Shown one piece after another: positions 32,646 through 42,332 of a stretch of 64,000 nucleotides of DNA. Where the stretch lies: positions 1 to 64,000 of the forward strand of contig CAMLFH010000001.1 of NCBI GenBank assembly GCA_946479285.1, written 5' to 3'. The translations under genes were made by a program, and so were the position numbers. Within the stretch, counting starts at the first letter, position 1. Every line of letters begins with the position of its first letter. The stretch comes from an uncultured Flavobacteriales bacterium (GTDB taxonomy: Bacteria > Bacteroidota > Bacteroidia > Flavobacteriales > Crocinitomicaceae). A model generated the notes under the pieces. It saw nothing but the letters and a program-made list of their open reading frames with translations. It was not told the DNA's origin and made no database searches.

Positions 32646-34436
32646 CTATTTATTAGTTTCGAAAAACTGTATAATAACTTTTGCTTTTGCCTTCCCAACA
32701 ACAGAAGCCAGGCTTTCTTCGTTTTGTTCCTTCACACGCTTCACAGATTTGAAGGTACGGATCAGGTCCTGAACGGTTTTCTCACCGATTCCCGGAATGG
32801 TTTCCAGTTCGTTGTTCAGTGCACTTTTGCTTCGGCGGTTGCGGTGGTGCGTAATTCCGAAGCGGTGAGCTTCATTTCGCAAGTGTTGAATTACTTTCAG
32901 GGTTTCGGAGCGTTTATCGAGGTAAAGCGGTAAGCTGTCGCCGGGATAAAACAATTCTTCCAAACGTTTCGCAATTCCGATAATGGCAATCTTACCGCGC
33001 AGATCTAATTTTTCCAACGCTTCCAACGCTGCGCCCAATTGTCCTTTTCCACCATCGATGATAATCAATTGCGGCAGTGGCTGCTCTTCTTCCAAAAGTC
33101 TTCGGTATCTGCGGAAAACCGCTTCCCGCATGGTGGCAAAATCATCCGGTCCTTCAACAGTCTGTACGTTGAAATGCCGGTAATCCTTCTTGCTTGGTTT
33201 GGCATCTTTAAATACCACGCAGGCCGAAACCGGATTCGTTCCCTGGATATTTGAGTTATCGAAACATTCAATGTGCACCGGAAGTTCCTTCAATCGCAAA
33301 TCGGTTTTCATGGTTTCCAAAATGCGGTTGGTGTGTTTTTCCGGATCCTTGATCTTCTCCTGTTTGATCTTCTCCATGCGGTAAGACCTGGCATTTCGCA
33401 AGGAAAGATCAATCAATGCTTTTTTATCGCCGCGCTGCGGGGCAAAGAACCGCACACCCTCCATTTCCCAGTCAACGTCTGTTTCGACCAAAATTTCTTT
33501 CGCCGGGCTTTGGAAGCGTTCACGCAGTTCCGGAAGAACAAACGTAATGATATCCGCCTGCGTTTCATCCAGTTTTCGCTTCACTTCCACGGTAATTCCG
33601 TGAATGATCGCTCCGTGATTAATAACCAGGTAATTCACAAAAACAAGGTCGTTGTCTTCCACCATGGAAACCACATCTACCTGGTGAATCGTTGGGGAAA
33701 CCACCGTTGATTTGGCCTTGTATTTTTCCAGGATCTCAATCCGGGTTTTGATATCATGTGCTTCTTCAAAACGGAAATCTTCAGAAGCCTGGATCATCAG
33801 TTGTTTTAAATTCTGAATGACGCTGTATATATTTCCCTTCAGGATTCCTTCGATCTGTTCGATCATTCCGTTGTATTCTGCTGCGGCTTGTTTTCCTTCA
33901 CACGGGCCTTTACACTTCCCTATATGATATTCCAAACAAACCTTGTAGGAGCTTTTTTCAATTTTATTTGCAGCCAGGTCCAATGCACAAGTTCTCAAAG
34001 GGAACATTTCGCGGATCAAATCCAGCAGCGTATGCATGATCCTGCCGCTCGGATAAGGTCCGTAATAGCGGGAACCGTCCTTCACCAAAATGCGTGTGGA
34101 AAAAACGCGGGGAAAAGGTTCTTTTTTGACACAGATCCAGGGATATGTTTTGTCGTCTTTTAACTGGATATTGTATTTCGGAAGGTATTTCTTGATGAGG
34201 TTGTTTTCCAGCAGCAGCGCATCCATTTCCGTATTAACGACAATGTACTGGATGTCGGCAATCTTCTTTACGAGCAGATATGTTTTTGCATGCTCGTGGG
34301 TCTTTTTGAAGTAGGAAGAAACCCGTTTTTTCAGGTTTTTAGCTTTTCCCACATAAAGAATCGTCCCGTTTTTATCGAAATATTGGTACACTCCCGGTTT
34401 TTCAGGCAGTGTTTTCAGTTTTAATCCAATATCCAT
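32646..34436 (-). CDS. uvrC: Excinuclease ABC subunit C
   Basis: About 596 aa from ATG 34436, or 601 from GTG 34451. Makes both incisions in nucleotide excision repair. GIY-YIG domain at the start (PGVYQYFDKNGTILYVGKAKNLKKRV), a UvrB-binding UVR motif (about 205-235), RNase H-like C-terminal nuclease (HIECFDNSNIQGTNPVSACV, IIDGGKGQL) and a helix-hairpin-helix near the end (ETIPGIGEKTVQDLIRTF). ATG 34436 has GGAGG 9 nt upstream. GTG 34451 is instead set 4 nt after a TAACTTTA -7-like box. Confidence 0.96.
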   Translation of the reverse strand: MDIGLKLKTLPEKPGVYQYFDKNGTILYVGKAKNLKKRVSSYFKKTHEHAKTYLLVKKIADIQYIVVNTEMDALLLENNLIKKYLPKYNIQLKDDKTYPWICVKKEPFPRVFSTRILVKDGSRYYGPYPSGRIMHTLLDLIREMFPLRTCALDLAANKIEKSSYKVCLEYHIGKCKGPCEGKQAAAEYNGMIEQIEGILKGNIYSVIQNLKQLMIQASEDFRFEEAHDIKTRIEILEKYKAKSTVVSPTIHQVDVVSMVEDNDLVFVNYLVINHGAIIHGITVEVKRKLDETQADIITFVLPELRERFQSPAKEILVETDVDWEMEGVRFFAPQRGDKKALIDLSLRNARSYRMEKIKQEKIKDPEKHTNRILETMKTDLRLKELPVHIECFDNSNIQGTNPVSACVVFKDAKPSKKDYRHFNVQTVEGPDDFATMREAVFRRYRRLLEEEQPLPQLIIIDGGKGQLGAALEALEKLDLRGKIAIIGIAKRLEELFYPGDSLPLYLDKRSETLKVIQHLRNEAHRFGITHHRNRRSKSALNNELETIPGIGEKTVQDLIRTFKSVKRVKEQNEESLASVVGKAKAKVIIQFFETNK

Positions 34437-34539
34437 TTTTTTGTCCTCCACTATGTAAAGTTAAACAAGAAGTATTGAAATAGAGAACTTGTTCTGGTTA
34501 TAAATGATTGATTGAAGCCTAAAGTTTTGGGAATTAATC

Positions 34540-34547
34540 TATTTTTG
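34540..34547 (+). promoter_or_regulatory. -7 box (TATTTTTG) for the M48 peptidase gene
   Basis: Exact TAnnTTTG match, 8 nt before GTG 34555 and 16 nt before ATG 34564. Confidence 0.55.
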
Positions 34548-34563
34548 TATAAATGTGATGGAT

Positions 34564-35367
34564 ATGAGAAGAGTGATTGTTTTTTCTTTATTGCTGGTTG
34601 CCGGCGCAGCTTTTTTGAAGAGTTGTAACGGATCCAAAAAATTGGGATCGGGAATTAATCTTTTCCCGGTTGAACAAGATCGTCAGCTGGGAGCGCAGGT
34701 AGCTGCTGAAATTGATGGAAATCCGAAGGAATATCCTTTATTGGATTCAGCTTCAAACAGAGAAGTTTATCAGTACTTGTATAAAATCCGGAACACGATT
34801 TTGAATTCAGGTCAGGTGAAACACAAAAGTGATTTTGCCTGGAGATTGCGCATTATTAAAGACGATAGTACTTTGAATGCCTTTTGTACGCCCGGCGGAT
34901 ACATTTATGTATACACGGGAATCTTAAAATATTTAGATAACGAAGCACAATTGGCCGGGGTTTTGGGTCACGAGATAGCACATGCGGATTTGCGTCATTC
35001 TACCCGTCAAATGACCCAGATGTACGGAGTTCAGACACTACTTGCAATTGTGGCAGGAAATTACCAGCAATTGGCACAGATTACTGCCGGATTGGTTGGT
35101 TTGAAATTCTCCCGGAATCACGAATCGGAAGCGGATAAAGGTTCGGTAACTTATCTTTGCCCAACGGTTTACCAGGCGGATGGCGGTGCCGGCTTCTTTG
35201 AAAAGATAAATGCTGCCGGCGGATCCCGCACTCCGGAATTTTTGAGTACGCATCCAAATCCTGAAAATAGGATTGAAGCATTCAGAAACTATAAAATTGA
35301 AATGGCCTGCCAGGGAGTGAATGATTTTACTTCAGAGTATAAAAAGATCATAGCCAAATTACCTTAA
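34564..35367 (+). CDS. M48-family metallopeptidase, lipoprotein
   Basis: About 267 aa from ATG 34564 (MRRVIVFSLLLVAGAAFLKSC); GTG 34555 and ATG 34558 are in the same frame. Lipoprotein signal, then an M48 peptidase: zinc motif HEIAHADLRHS with the downstream glutamate in NHESEADKGSVTYL. BepA/LoiP-like proteins in other bacteria assist outer-membrane protein quality control, and the same role is plausible here. Next gene starts 8 nt later on the same strand. Confidence 0.9.
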   Translation: MRRVIVFSLLLVAGAAFLKSCNGSKKLGSGINLFPVEQDRQLGAQVAAEIDGNPKEYPLLDSASNREVYQYLYKIRNTILNSGQVKHKSDFAWRLRIIKDDSTLNAFCTPGGYIYVYTGILKYLDNEAQLAGVLGHEIAHADLRHSTRQMTQMYGVQTLLAIVAGNYQQLAQITAGLVGLKFSRNHESEADKGSVTYLCPTVYQADGGAGFFEKINAAGGSRTPEFLSTHPNPENRIEAFRNYKIEMACQGVNDFTSEYKKIIAKLP

Positions 35368-35375
35368 ACACATTT

Positions 35376-36143
35376 ATGCAGTTATTTCTCGGAAACGGAA
35401 CTTATATTTTAACAAATGAAGGAATAGATTGTTCTATTCCATTGGAAGGAACGGATGAAAATGTTCGTGCCTGGTATGTTTCACCACCTGTCATTGAACC
35501 TGTTCGTGAAAACGGGTGGATTGGAGCTGTTGCAGAAGGCGGAAGTGTGAATTTCCGCAACATCCAATTCAATCCGCATGGTCATGGAACACATACGGAA
35601 TGTTTGGGGCACATTACTTCCGAAGTTCATTCTGTGAATGGAGTCATTGATAAACTGCTTTATTCGGCAGCCCTGATTACTGCAATACCTGAAATTCGCT
35701 TGCAGGAAGATGGAACTGTTGATCGTGTGGTAACTGCCTCCACGATTTCTTCTCAATTGGAAGGATTGAAAAGTGAAGCTTTGGTGATCCGGACACTTCC
35801 AAATGAGGAAGAAAAAAAACACCTCAATTATTCGGATATGAACCCGGCTTACTGCGATGTAGATATTTTGCCGATCCTGGATCAATTGGGCGTAACTCAT
35901 TTATTGATTGACACACCGTCCGTAGATCGTGAAAAAGATAACGGCGAGTTGGCATTCCACCACGCTTTTTGGGGCGTTCCGAATGATCAGCGCTTCGACA
36001 GAACGATTACGGAAATGATTTATATTTCGGATGAGATTCCGGATGGAGAGTACATGTTAAATCTTCAAACGGCACCGTTCGTAAATGATGCAACACCAAG
36101 CAGACCGGTTTTGTTTCCGCTTCATCGGAATGCGGAGGATTAA
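35376..36143 (+). CDS. Cyclase-family (kynurenine formamidase-like) metal hydrolase
   Basis: 255 aa. Contains the cyclase-family metal site HGHGTHTECLGHIT (HxGTHxE type), with DTPSVDREKDNGELAFHHAFWG downstream providing further metal-binding residues. Family members include the arylformamidase KynB, but this protein is longer than typical KynB and I do not claim that reaction. Cytoplasmic. Follows the M48 gene by 8 nt and may be cotranscribed. Confidence 0.85.
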   Translation: MQLFLGNGTYILTNEGIDCSIPLEGTDENVRAWYVSPPVIEPVRENGWIGAVAEGGSVNFRNIQFNPHGHGTHTECLGHITSEVHSVNGVIDKLLYSAALITAIPEIRLQEDGTVDRVVTASTISSQLEGLKSEALVIRTLPNEEEKKHLNYSDMNPAYCDVDILPILDQLGVTHLLIDTPSVDREKDNGELAFHHAFWGVPNDQRFDRTITEMIYISDEIPDGEYMLNLQTAPFVNDATPSRPVLFPLHRNAED

Positions 36144-36149
36144 AAAAAC

Positions 36150-36157
36150 TATATTTG
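36150..36157 (+). promoter_or_regulatory. -7 box (TATATTTG) for the 36217 lipoprotein gene
   Basis: Exact TAnnTTTG match; gives a leader of about 54 nt. Lies just after the stop of the preceding gene. Confidence 0.5.
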
Positions 36158-36216
36158 CTTATAAATTAAAAAATGGCGCTATTTTTGGTGTCTCAAAAAC
36201 GACAAATTTTTTACAC

Positions 36217-36747
36217 ATGAAACGAATTTTTGCTTTTGCTGTTTTGACTCTTCTTCTTGCAAGTTGTGCTCAAAAAATTCCTTACACAGAACAGGTAAAA
36301 CAGGATTTTGATCTATCACCGGAGAACATGACGAAGGTTCAGTTTTATACTTCTTCGAACATTATCCTGGAGAAAAGCCAGTCATCCGGAAACCAGGGAA
36401 CGGGAAGTTCAGGGGAATTGGTTGTAAGTTCATCAAAAACACAAGACCGGATCATTATTCCTACAAATACAAGAGGAGTTTTTGAAAAGATAGGACCAAA
36501 TAACGAAGTAGTTGTTCGTTTTGAAGTTGGTTCAGGTCGTGTAGTAAAGTTTGCAACACGCGCAACTCAAACAAGCGGAAAATACTACCTGGTTGCTGAT
36601 TGGAAAAACAATGGCGGAACCATGGAGTACGGAGGTGAAACTTATACGATTGCTTCCGGTGGAAGCAGCGCATTTTTACAGGTTCGTTTGAAAAAACTTC
36701 AGAAAACAAAACGTAAAGACCGCGTTGTTAAAGGAATGAAAGTTTAA
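36217..36747 (+). CDS. Hypothetical lipoprotein
   Basis: 176 aa from ATG 36217 (MKRIFAFAVLTLLLASC). Lipobox LASC, then a mixed beta protein with a Ser/Gly-rich loop (SSGNQGTGSSGEL). The C-terminus is strongly basic (LKKLQKTKRKDRVVKG). Not recognised. It has its own promoter and a strong terminator, so it is probably a single-gene transcript. Confidence 0.75.
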   Translation: MKRIFAFAVLTLLLASCAQKIPYTEQVKQDFDLSPENMTKVQFYTSSNIILEKSQSSGNQGTGSSGELVVSSSKTQDRIIIPTNTRGVFEKIGPNNEVVVRFEVGSGRVVKFATRATQTSGKYYLVADWKNNGGTMEYGGETYTIASGGSSAFLQVRLKKLQKTKRKDRVVKGMKV

Positions 36748-36770
36748 TTCCACATAGATAAGAATTTGGG

Positions 36771-36797
36771 AACGGGAACACAATTTGTGTTCCCGTT
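36771..36797 (+). terminator. Rho-independent terminator after the 36217 lipoprotein gene
   Basis: Stem AACGGGAACAC/GTGTTCCCGTT with loop AATTT, followed by TCTTTTT. The -7-like TAACTTTA of hemJ overlaps the trailing T region. Confidence 0.88.
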
Positions 36798-36816
36798 TCT
36801 TTTTAACTTTACAGCA

Positions 36817-37365
36817 ATGAATTTTTTGATCGATAATTACGCCGTTTGGAAAGCCCTGCACATCATTTTTGTGGTGAGCTGGTTTGCCGGATTGTTCTAT
36901 ATGGTGCGTTTGTTTATCTATCACACCGAATCCAATACAAGACCGGAGGATGAAAAGCGGATTTTGCAGGGACAGTTCAATATCATGCAAAACAGGTTGT
37001 GGTATATCATCACAACTCCTGCTATGATCGGGACGGTTGTTTTCGGAACCCTGATGCTTGTTGCAAATCCGGCGCTTTTGAAAATGCCCTGGATGCATAT
37101 CAAATTGACTTTCGTAGCGATTCTTTTGGTTTATCATTTCATTTCCCAGGGAATCATGAATCGTTTGAAAAACGGCTCTTCCAAATGGACTTCCGGGCAT
37201 TTGCGTATTTGGAACGAAGTAGCAACATTATTGCTGGTTGCCATCGTCTTCCTGGTTATTATGAAAACAAGCCTTGGCTGGCTTGGCGGTGTGATCGGGT
37301 TCTTTGGAGTTGGAATTGCACTGATGCTGGGGATAAAGCTGTATAAAAAGCTGCGGAAGAACTGA
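36817..37365 (+). CDS. hemJ: Protoporphyrinogen oxidase HemJ (CopD-like membrane protein)
   Basis: 182 aa from ATG 36817. Oxidises protoporphyrinogen IX to protoporphyrin IX in heme synthesis, in the inner membrane. Four membrane segments with the HemJ signatures ALHIIFVVSWFAGLFYMVRLFIYH near the start (conserved His and Arg) and PWMHIKLTFVAILLVYH in the second half. Slightly longer than the typical 140-150 aa HemJ because of an extra C-terminal membrane segment. The start is preceded by TAACTTTA and the 5-nt gap CAGCA. Confidence 0.88.
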   Translation: MNFLIDNYAVWKALHIIFVVSWFAGLFYMVRLFIYHTESNTRPEDEKRILQGQFNIMQNRLWYIITTPAMIGTVVFGTLMLVANPALLKMPWMHIKLTFVAILLVYHFISQGIMNRLKNGSSKWTSGHLRIWNEVATLLLVAIVFLVIMKTSLGWLGGVIGFFGVGIALMLGIKLYKKLRKN

Positions 37366-37431
37366 ATTGTTTTTGGAACGGATTCCGAAGATTTAAATCC
37401 AAAAAAGAATAACTTTACAAAAAGACTTGAA

Positions 37432-38214
37432 ATGACTTACGAAAATATTCTCGTGTCCCAAAACGGGCACATCCAAACAATCACAATCAATCGCCCGAAT
37501 CAATTAAATGCATTGAATAAACAGACCATTACGGAGTTGAATTATGCGTTGAGTGCAGCGAATGAAGACAAAGGAACTGGAGTTGTGATTCTTACCGGAT
37601 CAGGCGAGAAAGCATTTGTTGCAGGAGCAGATATCAAAGAGTTTGCAGATTTTTCGATTGAAAAGGGTCGTGAGTTGGCAGCGCAGGGACAACAATTGTT
37701 GTTTTCGTTTATTGAAAATATGACTACGCCTGTAATTGCTGCAGTAAACGGTTTTGCATTGGGTGGTGGATTGGAGTTGGCCATGGCTTCTCATATCCGT
37801 ATTGCTTCGGCAAATGCAAAAATGGGCCTTCCTGAAGTTTCCCTGGGAGTAATTCCGGGATATGGAGGAACACAGCGTTTGACACAATTGGTTGGACGAG
37901 GAAAAGCAAATGAGCTGATCTTCACGGCGGGAATGATCTCAGCTGACGATGCAAAAGCCTGGGGATTGGTCAATCATGTTTGTGCTCCGGAAGAATTGCT
38001 TGACCTGGCAAATGAATTGGCGGCAAAAATTTTGAAGAATTCAGGATCGGCAATCGCATCGGCAATTCGTGCGGTGAATGCCTTGTATTCGGAAGGCGGA
38101 CAAAAAGGATTTGACAAAGAAGTGGAAGAGTTCGGCCTGTGTTTCGGAACTGCTGATTTCAAAGAAGGAACCACAGCATTCATTGAAAAAAGAAAACCAA
38201 ATTTCAGAGCGTAA
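37432..38214 (+). CDS. Enoyl-CoA hydratase/isomerase family protein
   Basis: 260 aa, full length for the crotonase family. Adds water to 2-enoyl-CoA in fatty acid oxidation or related pathways. Crotonase motifs: EKAFVAGADIKEFAD (oxyanion and CoA loop), GFALGGGLELAMASH with the first catalytic Glu, and KMGLPEVSLGVIPGYGGTQRL with the second Glu. Both catalytic glutamates are present, so it is probably a hydratase rather than an inactive relative. A TAACTTTA -7-like box lies 13 nt upstream. The following flippase gene starts at the next base. Confidence 0.94.
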   Translation: MTYENILVSQNGHIQTITINRPNQLNALNKQTITELNYALSAANEDKGTGVVILTGSGEKAFVAGADIKEFADFSIEKGRELAAQGQQLLFSFIENMTTPVIAAVNGFALGGGLELAMASHIRIASANAKMGLPEVSLGVIPGYGGTQRLTQLVGRGKANELIFTAGMISADDAKAWGLVNHVCAPEELLDLANELAAKILKNSGSAIASAIRAVNALYSEGGQKGFDKEVEEFGLCFGTADFKEGTTAFIEKRKPNFRA

Positions 38215-39678
38215 TTGAATCCGCTTAAAAAACTATTAGGGCAAACAGCTGTTTACGGGTTATCTACCATTTTGGGGAGAACCCTGAACTATTTATTGGT
38301 GCCGCTTTATGTTTGGGCTTTTAAAGACCCTTCAGATTATGGCGTCATTTCTCAGCTTTATGCTTTTGTAGCGTTTTTAATGGTTCTGCTCACTTTTGGA
38401 ATGGAAACATCTTATTTTCGTTTCATTCAGGATCACGAAGATCGACAGCAGGTTTTTCGGAATAGTTTTCTTACGGTAATTATTCTAAATGTGCTGTTTT
38501 TCCTGGGAATGATTTTTTTGAACCAGGGAGTAGCAAATCTCTTATTGTTCAGTGAACATCCTGGGTATATCATTCTGATGTGCGCAATAGTGGTCATAGA
38601 TGCAACTTCCAGCTTACCGATGGCTAAGTTGAGATCAGAAGAAAACGCCCGAAAATTTGCAACTATTCAGTTTACTTCTATAGGAGTAAATATCTTTTTG
38701 AATGTCATTTTTCTGACATTGTTTTTTGATGCTGAAGAACCAAGTAAAGGAGTCATTTATATTCTTGTAGCTAATCTTTTATCCAGCCTTGTAAAGCCGA
38801 TTATGCTTTATAAGGATTTTATGGAAATTAGATTTAAGATCAATACTGCTCTGTTAAGGAAAATGATGGTATATGCTATTCCAATTGTAATAGCTGGTTT
38901 TGCAGGGATCATTAATGAGACAATTGACCGAATCATGCTCAAGCAAATGCTGTATGATCCGGAAAATGGGGTCACGGCAAAAATGGCGGATGCAGAAATT
39001 GGTATTTACAGTGCATGCTACAAATTGGCAATGCTCGTTACTATTTTGCTTCAGGCATATCGGTATGCCGCTGAACCATTCTTCTTCAACCAAATGAAGA
39101 ACCAGGATCGAAACAAGTTGTACATCAAATTGATGAACTACTTTGTTGCGATTGTTTGTCTTGTTTTTTTGGTCGTTTCATTAAATCTGGACATTTTCAA
39201 ATATTTTATCGCAAACAAAAAGTATTGGTCAGGATTGGATGTTGTTCCGGTACTTCTTTTGGCAAATGTGTTTTTGGGAATTTACTTCAATCAAAGTATC
39301 TGGTATAAACTCACGAATCAAACCAAGTACGGAGCTTATATCTCGATCATGGGTGCCGTTTTGACCATTGCTATTAATTACCTGTTTATCCCGCAATATG
39401 GATTTAGAGCCAGTGCCTGGGCCACCTTGATCGTTTATGCCTTCCAAATGGTGGTTTCCTATTTGTGGGGACAAAAACACTTCCCAATCAAATACAATCT
39501 CCGGAAATTCTTCCTTTACCTGGGCTTAAGTATCCTGGTTTATTTTGTTTCTACCTGGATCCCTTACGGGGAGCATTCAGTCGTCCGCTTTGCATTGAAT
39601 AACGGGATGATCATCTTATTCATTTACATTGTGATGTCCGTAGAAGGAGTGAAACTTTCAGCATTGCGCAGAAAATAA
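38215..39678 (+). CDS. Polysaccharide flippase (Wzx/MATE-like)
   Basis: 487 aa, 12-14 membrane segments. TTG start at 38215, directly after the TAA of the enoyl-CoA hydratase; no ATG lies nearby and the next residues (NPLKKLLGQTAVYGLSTILGRTLNYLLVPLY) match the start of oligosaccharide flippases. Moves lipid-linked sugars across the inner membrane. No glycosyltransferase cluster is adjacent; two glycosyltransferases lie 12 kb away. Coexpression with a metabolic enzyme is odd but supported by the zero gap. Confidence 0.88.
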   Translation: MNPLKKLLGQTAVYGLSTILGRTLNYLLVPLYVWAFKDPSDYGVISQLYAFVAFLMVLLTFGMETSYFRFIQDHEDRQQVFRNSFLTVIILNVLFFLGMIFLNQGVANLLLFSEHPGYIILMCAIVVIDATSSLPMAKLRSEENARKFATIQFTSIGVNIFLNVIFLTLFFDAEEPSKGVIYILVANLLSSLVKPIMLYKDFMEIRFKINTALLRKMMVYAIPIVIAGFAGIINETIDRIMLKQMLYDPENGVTAKMADAEIGIYSACYKLAMLVTILLQAYRYAAEPFFFNQMKNQDRNKLYIKLMNYFVAIVCLVFLVVSLNLDIFKYFIANKKYWSGLDVVPVLLLANVFLGIYFNQSIWYKLTNQTKYGAYISIMGAVLTIAINYLFIPQYGFRASAWATLIVYAFQMVVSYLWGQKHFPIKYNLRKFFLYLGLSILVYFVSTWIPYGEHSVVRFALNNGMIILFIYIVMSVEGVKLSALRRK

Positions 39679-39680
39679 AA

Positions 39681-39708
39681 AATCCCATCCACCGAAGCGA
39701 ATGGGATT
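39681..39708 (-). terminator. Rho-independent terminator of the 39727 T9SS gene
   Basis: AATCCCAT/ATGGGATT stem with a 12-nt loop. On the minus strand it is followed by TTTTTTATTTTC; on the plus strand there is no T-run. Confidence 0.8.
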
Positions 39709-39726
39709 GAATCGAGTTCAAAATAG

Positions 39727-42234
39727 TTACTTCATTACTTTTACCGTCTTGGATGAATTTTCTCCCGAAAGAACCATGAAATAAGTTCCGGACGAAAGAC
39801 TTTCCAATTGGTCCAGTTTTACCATTTCCGAATTCAAAGCATGCATTTCTGAAAGAACACGCCCGTTAATATCAACCAGTTTGATGGATTGGATTACACC
39901 GTCTCTGTTATCAATAGAAATCGAGTTTGTAAAAGGATTCGGGTAGATCGAGATGTTATCGAGGGCATTTTCAGTGACATTCAATGTGGACATCCAAACC
40001 TGTGATCCGTCGAAGTAAACCACCTGTTCGATCTTGAAGAAGTCATTCCCGGATTTGTTCGGACAATAAACAGAGATTGTCAGGTTGTAATATCCCGGAT
40101 TTCCAATCAATGCCAATGTATCGCTGATGTAAATGGTATCCGTTGGAGAATAAACCGCCCATGTTACATACAAACTTTGAGTGCTTGAATTGTAAACCGC
40201 CTGGTACAAAGATGCTGAGTCAATTGCAGTATAATCGATGATGCAATTGGTTACCAAATCCGTATACAAGGTATCGTTGATCGGTCCGTTCGGATAAGGA
40301 TTGTTGTTGTAAGTAGAAGAAGAATCTGCAATCACAAAGTTCACAGTTGTAGAATCGCTCATTGCATCCCATACCGAAACAGAATAAATTCCTGCACAAA
40401 GGTTTGATAGTGAATTAGTGATTTCTCCGGTGCTCCATTCAATGGTATAAGGAGCAATTCCTCCGCTGGGGGAAACTGAAGCAGAACCGCTGCAGTTGTT
40501 TGTTAGATCATCCGTTGATGCCAGGTTTGCAGCAAGCGGATTTGTAACCGGCGCAGAATCTCCTACTAGTGCTGATCCCGTGAAAGTACATCCGTTTGCG
40601 TCTGTACATGTTAAAGTGTAAGTTCCATCACAAAGATTTGAGTTCACTTGTGTGGTTATACCCGTGCTCCACATAAAAACATAGGGAGCAGTTCCGTTAA
40701 TCGGGCTGCATGTAGCTGTTCCGTCACAGACTGCCGGGGCTGATGTTGGCGTAGTTGAAAAAGTTCCTGTGAACTGGGTACAGCTTATAATGGTAAAATT
40801 GAGGGTAACAGAATCTGTAGCGTCATAAATAGTTACCGAGTAAGTTCCAATACACAAATTGCTAATAGAACTGGTAGTTGCACCGGTATTCCAAAGGTAA
40901 TTATAAGATCCTCCTGTTCCACCCGTTGGGGCAAGAGTGGCAGATCCCATACAAGTACCCGTGAAATCATTTACTATCGTTAAATTAGGAACAATGGGAG
41001 TCTGTAGAGAAGAATCAGTAACCGCAACTGTTGCAACTGCTGAACAACCATTTGCATCTACAACGGTAACCGTATAAGTTCCGGGACATAAATTAGGTAT
41101 CGGTAACTGTCCCATTTGAACACCTCCCGACACGGTATAAGTGTAAGAACCTGTTGCACCTGTTACTGCAAACTGAAGAGTTCCGTCGCAATTTCCGGGA
41201 GTACAATTTGTTACGGATGCCGAAACAGCGATATTCGAGCAAGGATTGGTGATTGTAAAATATAAGCTGGCAGTATCCTGGTTTGCATCCTGGATAATAA
41301 CGAAATAAGATCCGGCACAAAGATTAGTGATCGAACTGGTTGTTTCACCCGTGCTCCACATGTATGAGTAACCTCCTGCTCCACCGGTTGGGGCGGCGGA
41401 AGCTGTTCCGGAACAGTTGAACATGTTGTCATTGGTAGTTGTCACATTGGGTAAAATCGGAGCAGATCCTAAATCAATGATTATTGTGGGTTCTACTCTT
41501 ACACACCCATTTGCATCCAAACATATTATCATATGAGATCCTGCACAAATACTGTCGAAAAAATTGGAAGACTGAGTAAATACATTGTCAAATTCGTATG
41601 TAAATGGAGCAGTTCCACCAATGGCGTTAAAGGTGATCGTTCCGTCACATGCTGCAGAGTTAGCAGAATTAGTAGAAGAAAGAGTGCTCGTAAAATTAGT
41701 ACACGGATCTGTGATTGTTACAGTGGCACTTACTTCGCAGCCCGCTATATCTGCACATGTTACTGAGTATGTTCCGGGGCAAAGATTATTCAACGTTCCA
41801 TACATCACTGTTCCCGGAATAGTTGACCATTCCCAGGTAAGCGGACCTGGTCCGTTAGTCGGGATGAAAGAAATGTATCCGTCACAGTTTCCGTTTGTAC
41901 AGTTTGTTACGGAAGGAGTAGCGGTAAAGTAAGAACAGGGATCGGTGATTGTGAAAGAAATGGTTTGCGTAAAGCCTGCCGAATCAAGTTGCAGGTAATA
42001 ATCTCCGGCGCATAAGTTTGAAATGCTTTGTCCACTGGATGGAATAAACGTGTTGGTGTCCTCCGCATACCACGTCCATGTACAGTTACTGAAGTTAGCA
42101 GCATCAGAAAAATTTGCAGTTCCGTCGCAAGAAATAGGGGTGGTAGCGTTGGTGGTAACAATATTTTGAGCGGTACTTAGGTTTAATCCTGTTAATGCAA
42201 TAAACGCAAAAACAATCGAGTAGAGGTGTTTCAT
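39727..42234 (-). CDS. Large T9SS-secreted repeat protein (SprB-like repeats)
   Basis: 835 aa. Signal peptide MKHLYSIVFAFIALTGLNLSTAQ. At least seven repeats of about 80-90 residues share the motif CDGT...GxxPYxYxWSTG...NLCxGTYxVTxxDANGC, the pattern of SprB/gliding-motility repeats, rich in Cys, Thr and Gly. A final T9SS type A sorting domain is present (YPNPFTNSISIDN ... SGTYFMVLSGENSSKTVKVMK). Surface or extracellular adhesin-like protein. Internal repeats agree at the protein level, with diverged DNA. Confidence 0.9.
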   Translation of the reverse strand: MKHLYSIVFAFIALTGLNLSTAQNIVTTNATTPISCDGTANFSDAANFSNCTWTWYAEDTNTFIPSSGQSISNLCAGDYYLQLDSAGFTQTISFTITDPCSYFTATPSVTNCTNGNCDGYISFIPTNGPGPLTWEWSTIPGTVMYGTLNNLCPGTYSVTCADIAGCEVSATVTITDPCTNFTSTLSSTNSANSAACDGTITFNAIGGTAPFTYEFDNVFTQSSNFFDSICAGSHMIICLDANGCVRVEPTIIIDLGSAPILPNVTTTNDNMFNCSGTASAAPTGGAGGYSYMWSTGETTSSITNLCAGSYFVIIQDANQDTASLYFTITNPCSNIAVSASVTNCTPGNCDGTLQFAVTGATGSYTYTVSGGVQMGQLPIPNLCPGTYTVTVVDANGCSAVATVAVTDSSLQTPIVPNLTIVNDFTGTCMGSATLAPTGGTGGSYNYLWNTGATTSSISNLCIGTYSVTIYDATDSVTLNFTIISCTQFTGTFSTTPTSAPAVCDGTATCSPINGTAPYVFMWSTGITTQVNSNLCDGTYTLTCTDANGCTFTGSALVGDSAPVTNPLAANLASTDDLTNNCSGSASVSPSGGIAPYTIEWSTGEITNSLSNLCAGIYSVSVWDAMSDSTTVNFVIADSSSTYNNNPYPNGPINDTLYTDLVTNCIIDYTAIDSASLYQAVYNSSTQSLYVTWAVYSPTDTIYISDTLALIGNPGYYNLTISVYCPNKSGNDFFKIEQVVYFDGSQVWMSTLNVTENALDNISIYPNPFTNSISIDNRDGVIQSIKLVDINGRVLSEMHALNSEMVKLDQLESLSSGTYFMVLSGENSSKTVKVMK

Positions 42235-42320
42235 AAGTTTAAGTTTGGCCCAAAACTAACTGATTATAAGCAAACCTGCAACTCTTTTGCGATTATTGCG
42301 TATATAAGGTGTGATTTTCA

Positions 42321-42328
42321 TAACTTTG
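42321..42328 (+). promoter_or_regulatory. -7 box (TAACTTTG) set 4 nt before the HU/SPOR gene start
   Basis: Exact TAnnTTTG match; a TTG lies 22 nt upstream (42296-42298), a fitting -33 spacing. The ATG at 42333 is only 4 nt downstream, so transcription would start at or next to the start codon. Confidence 0.6.
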
Positions 42329-42332
42329 TGAC

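Noticed and set aside
36461..37200. Minus-strand open frames of 82 and 174 codons over the lipoprotein and hemJ genes
   Set aside because: Lie opposite two well-supported genes and a terminator; low-complexity antisense translation.
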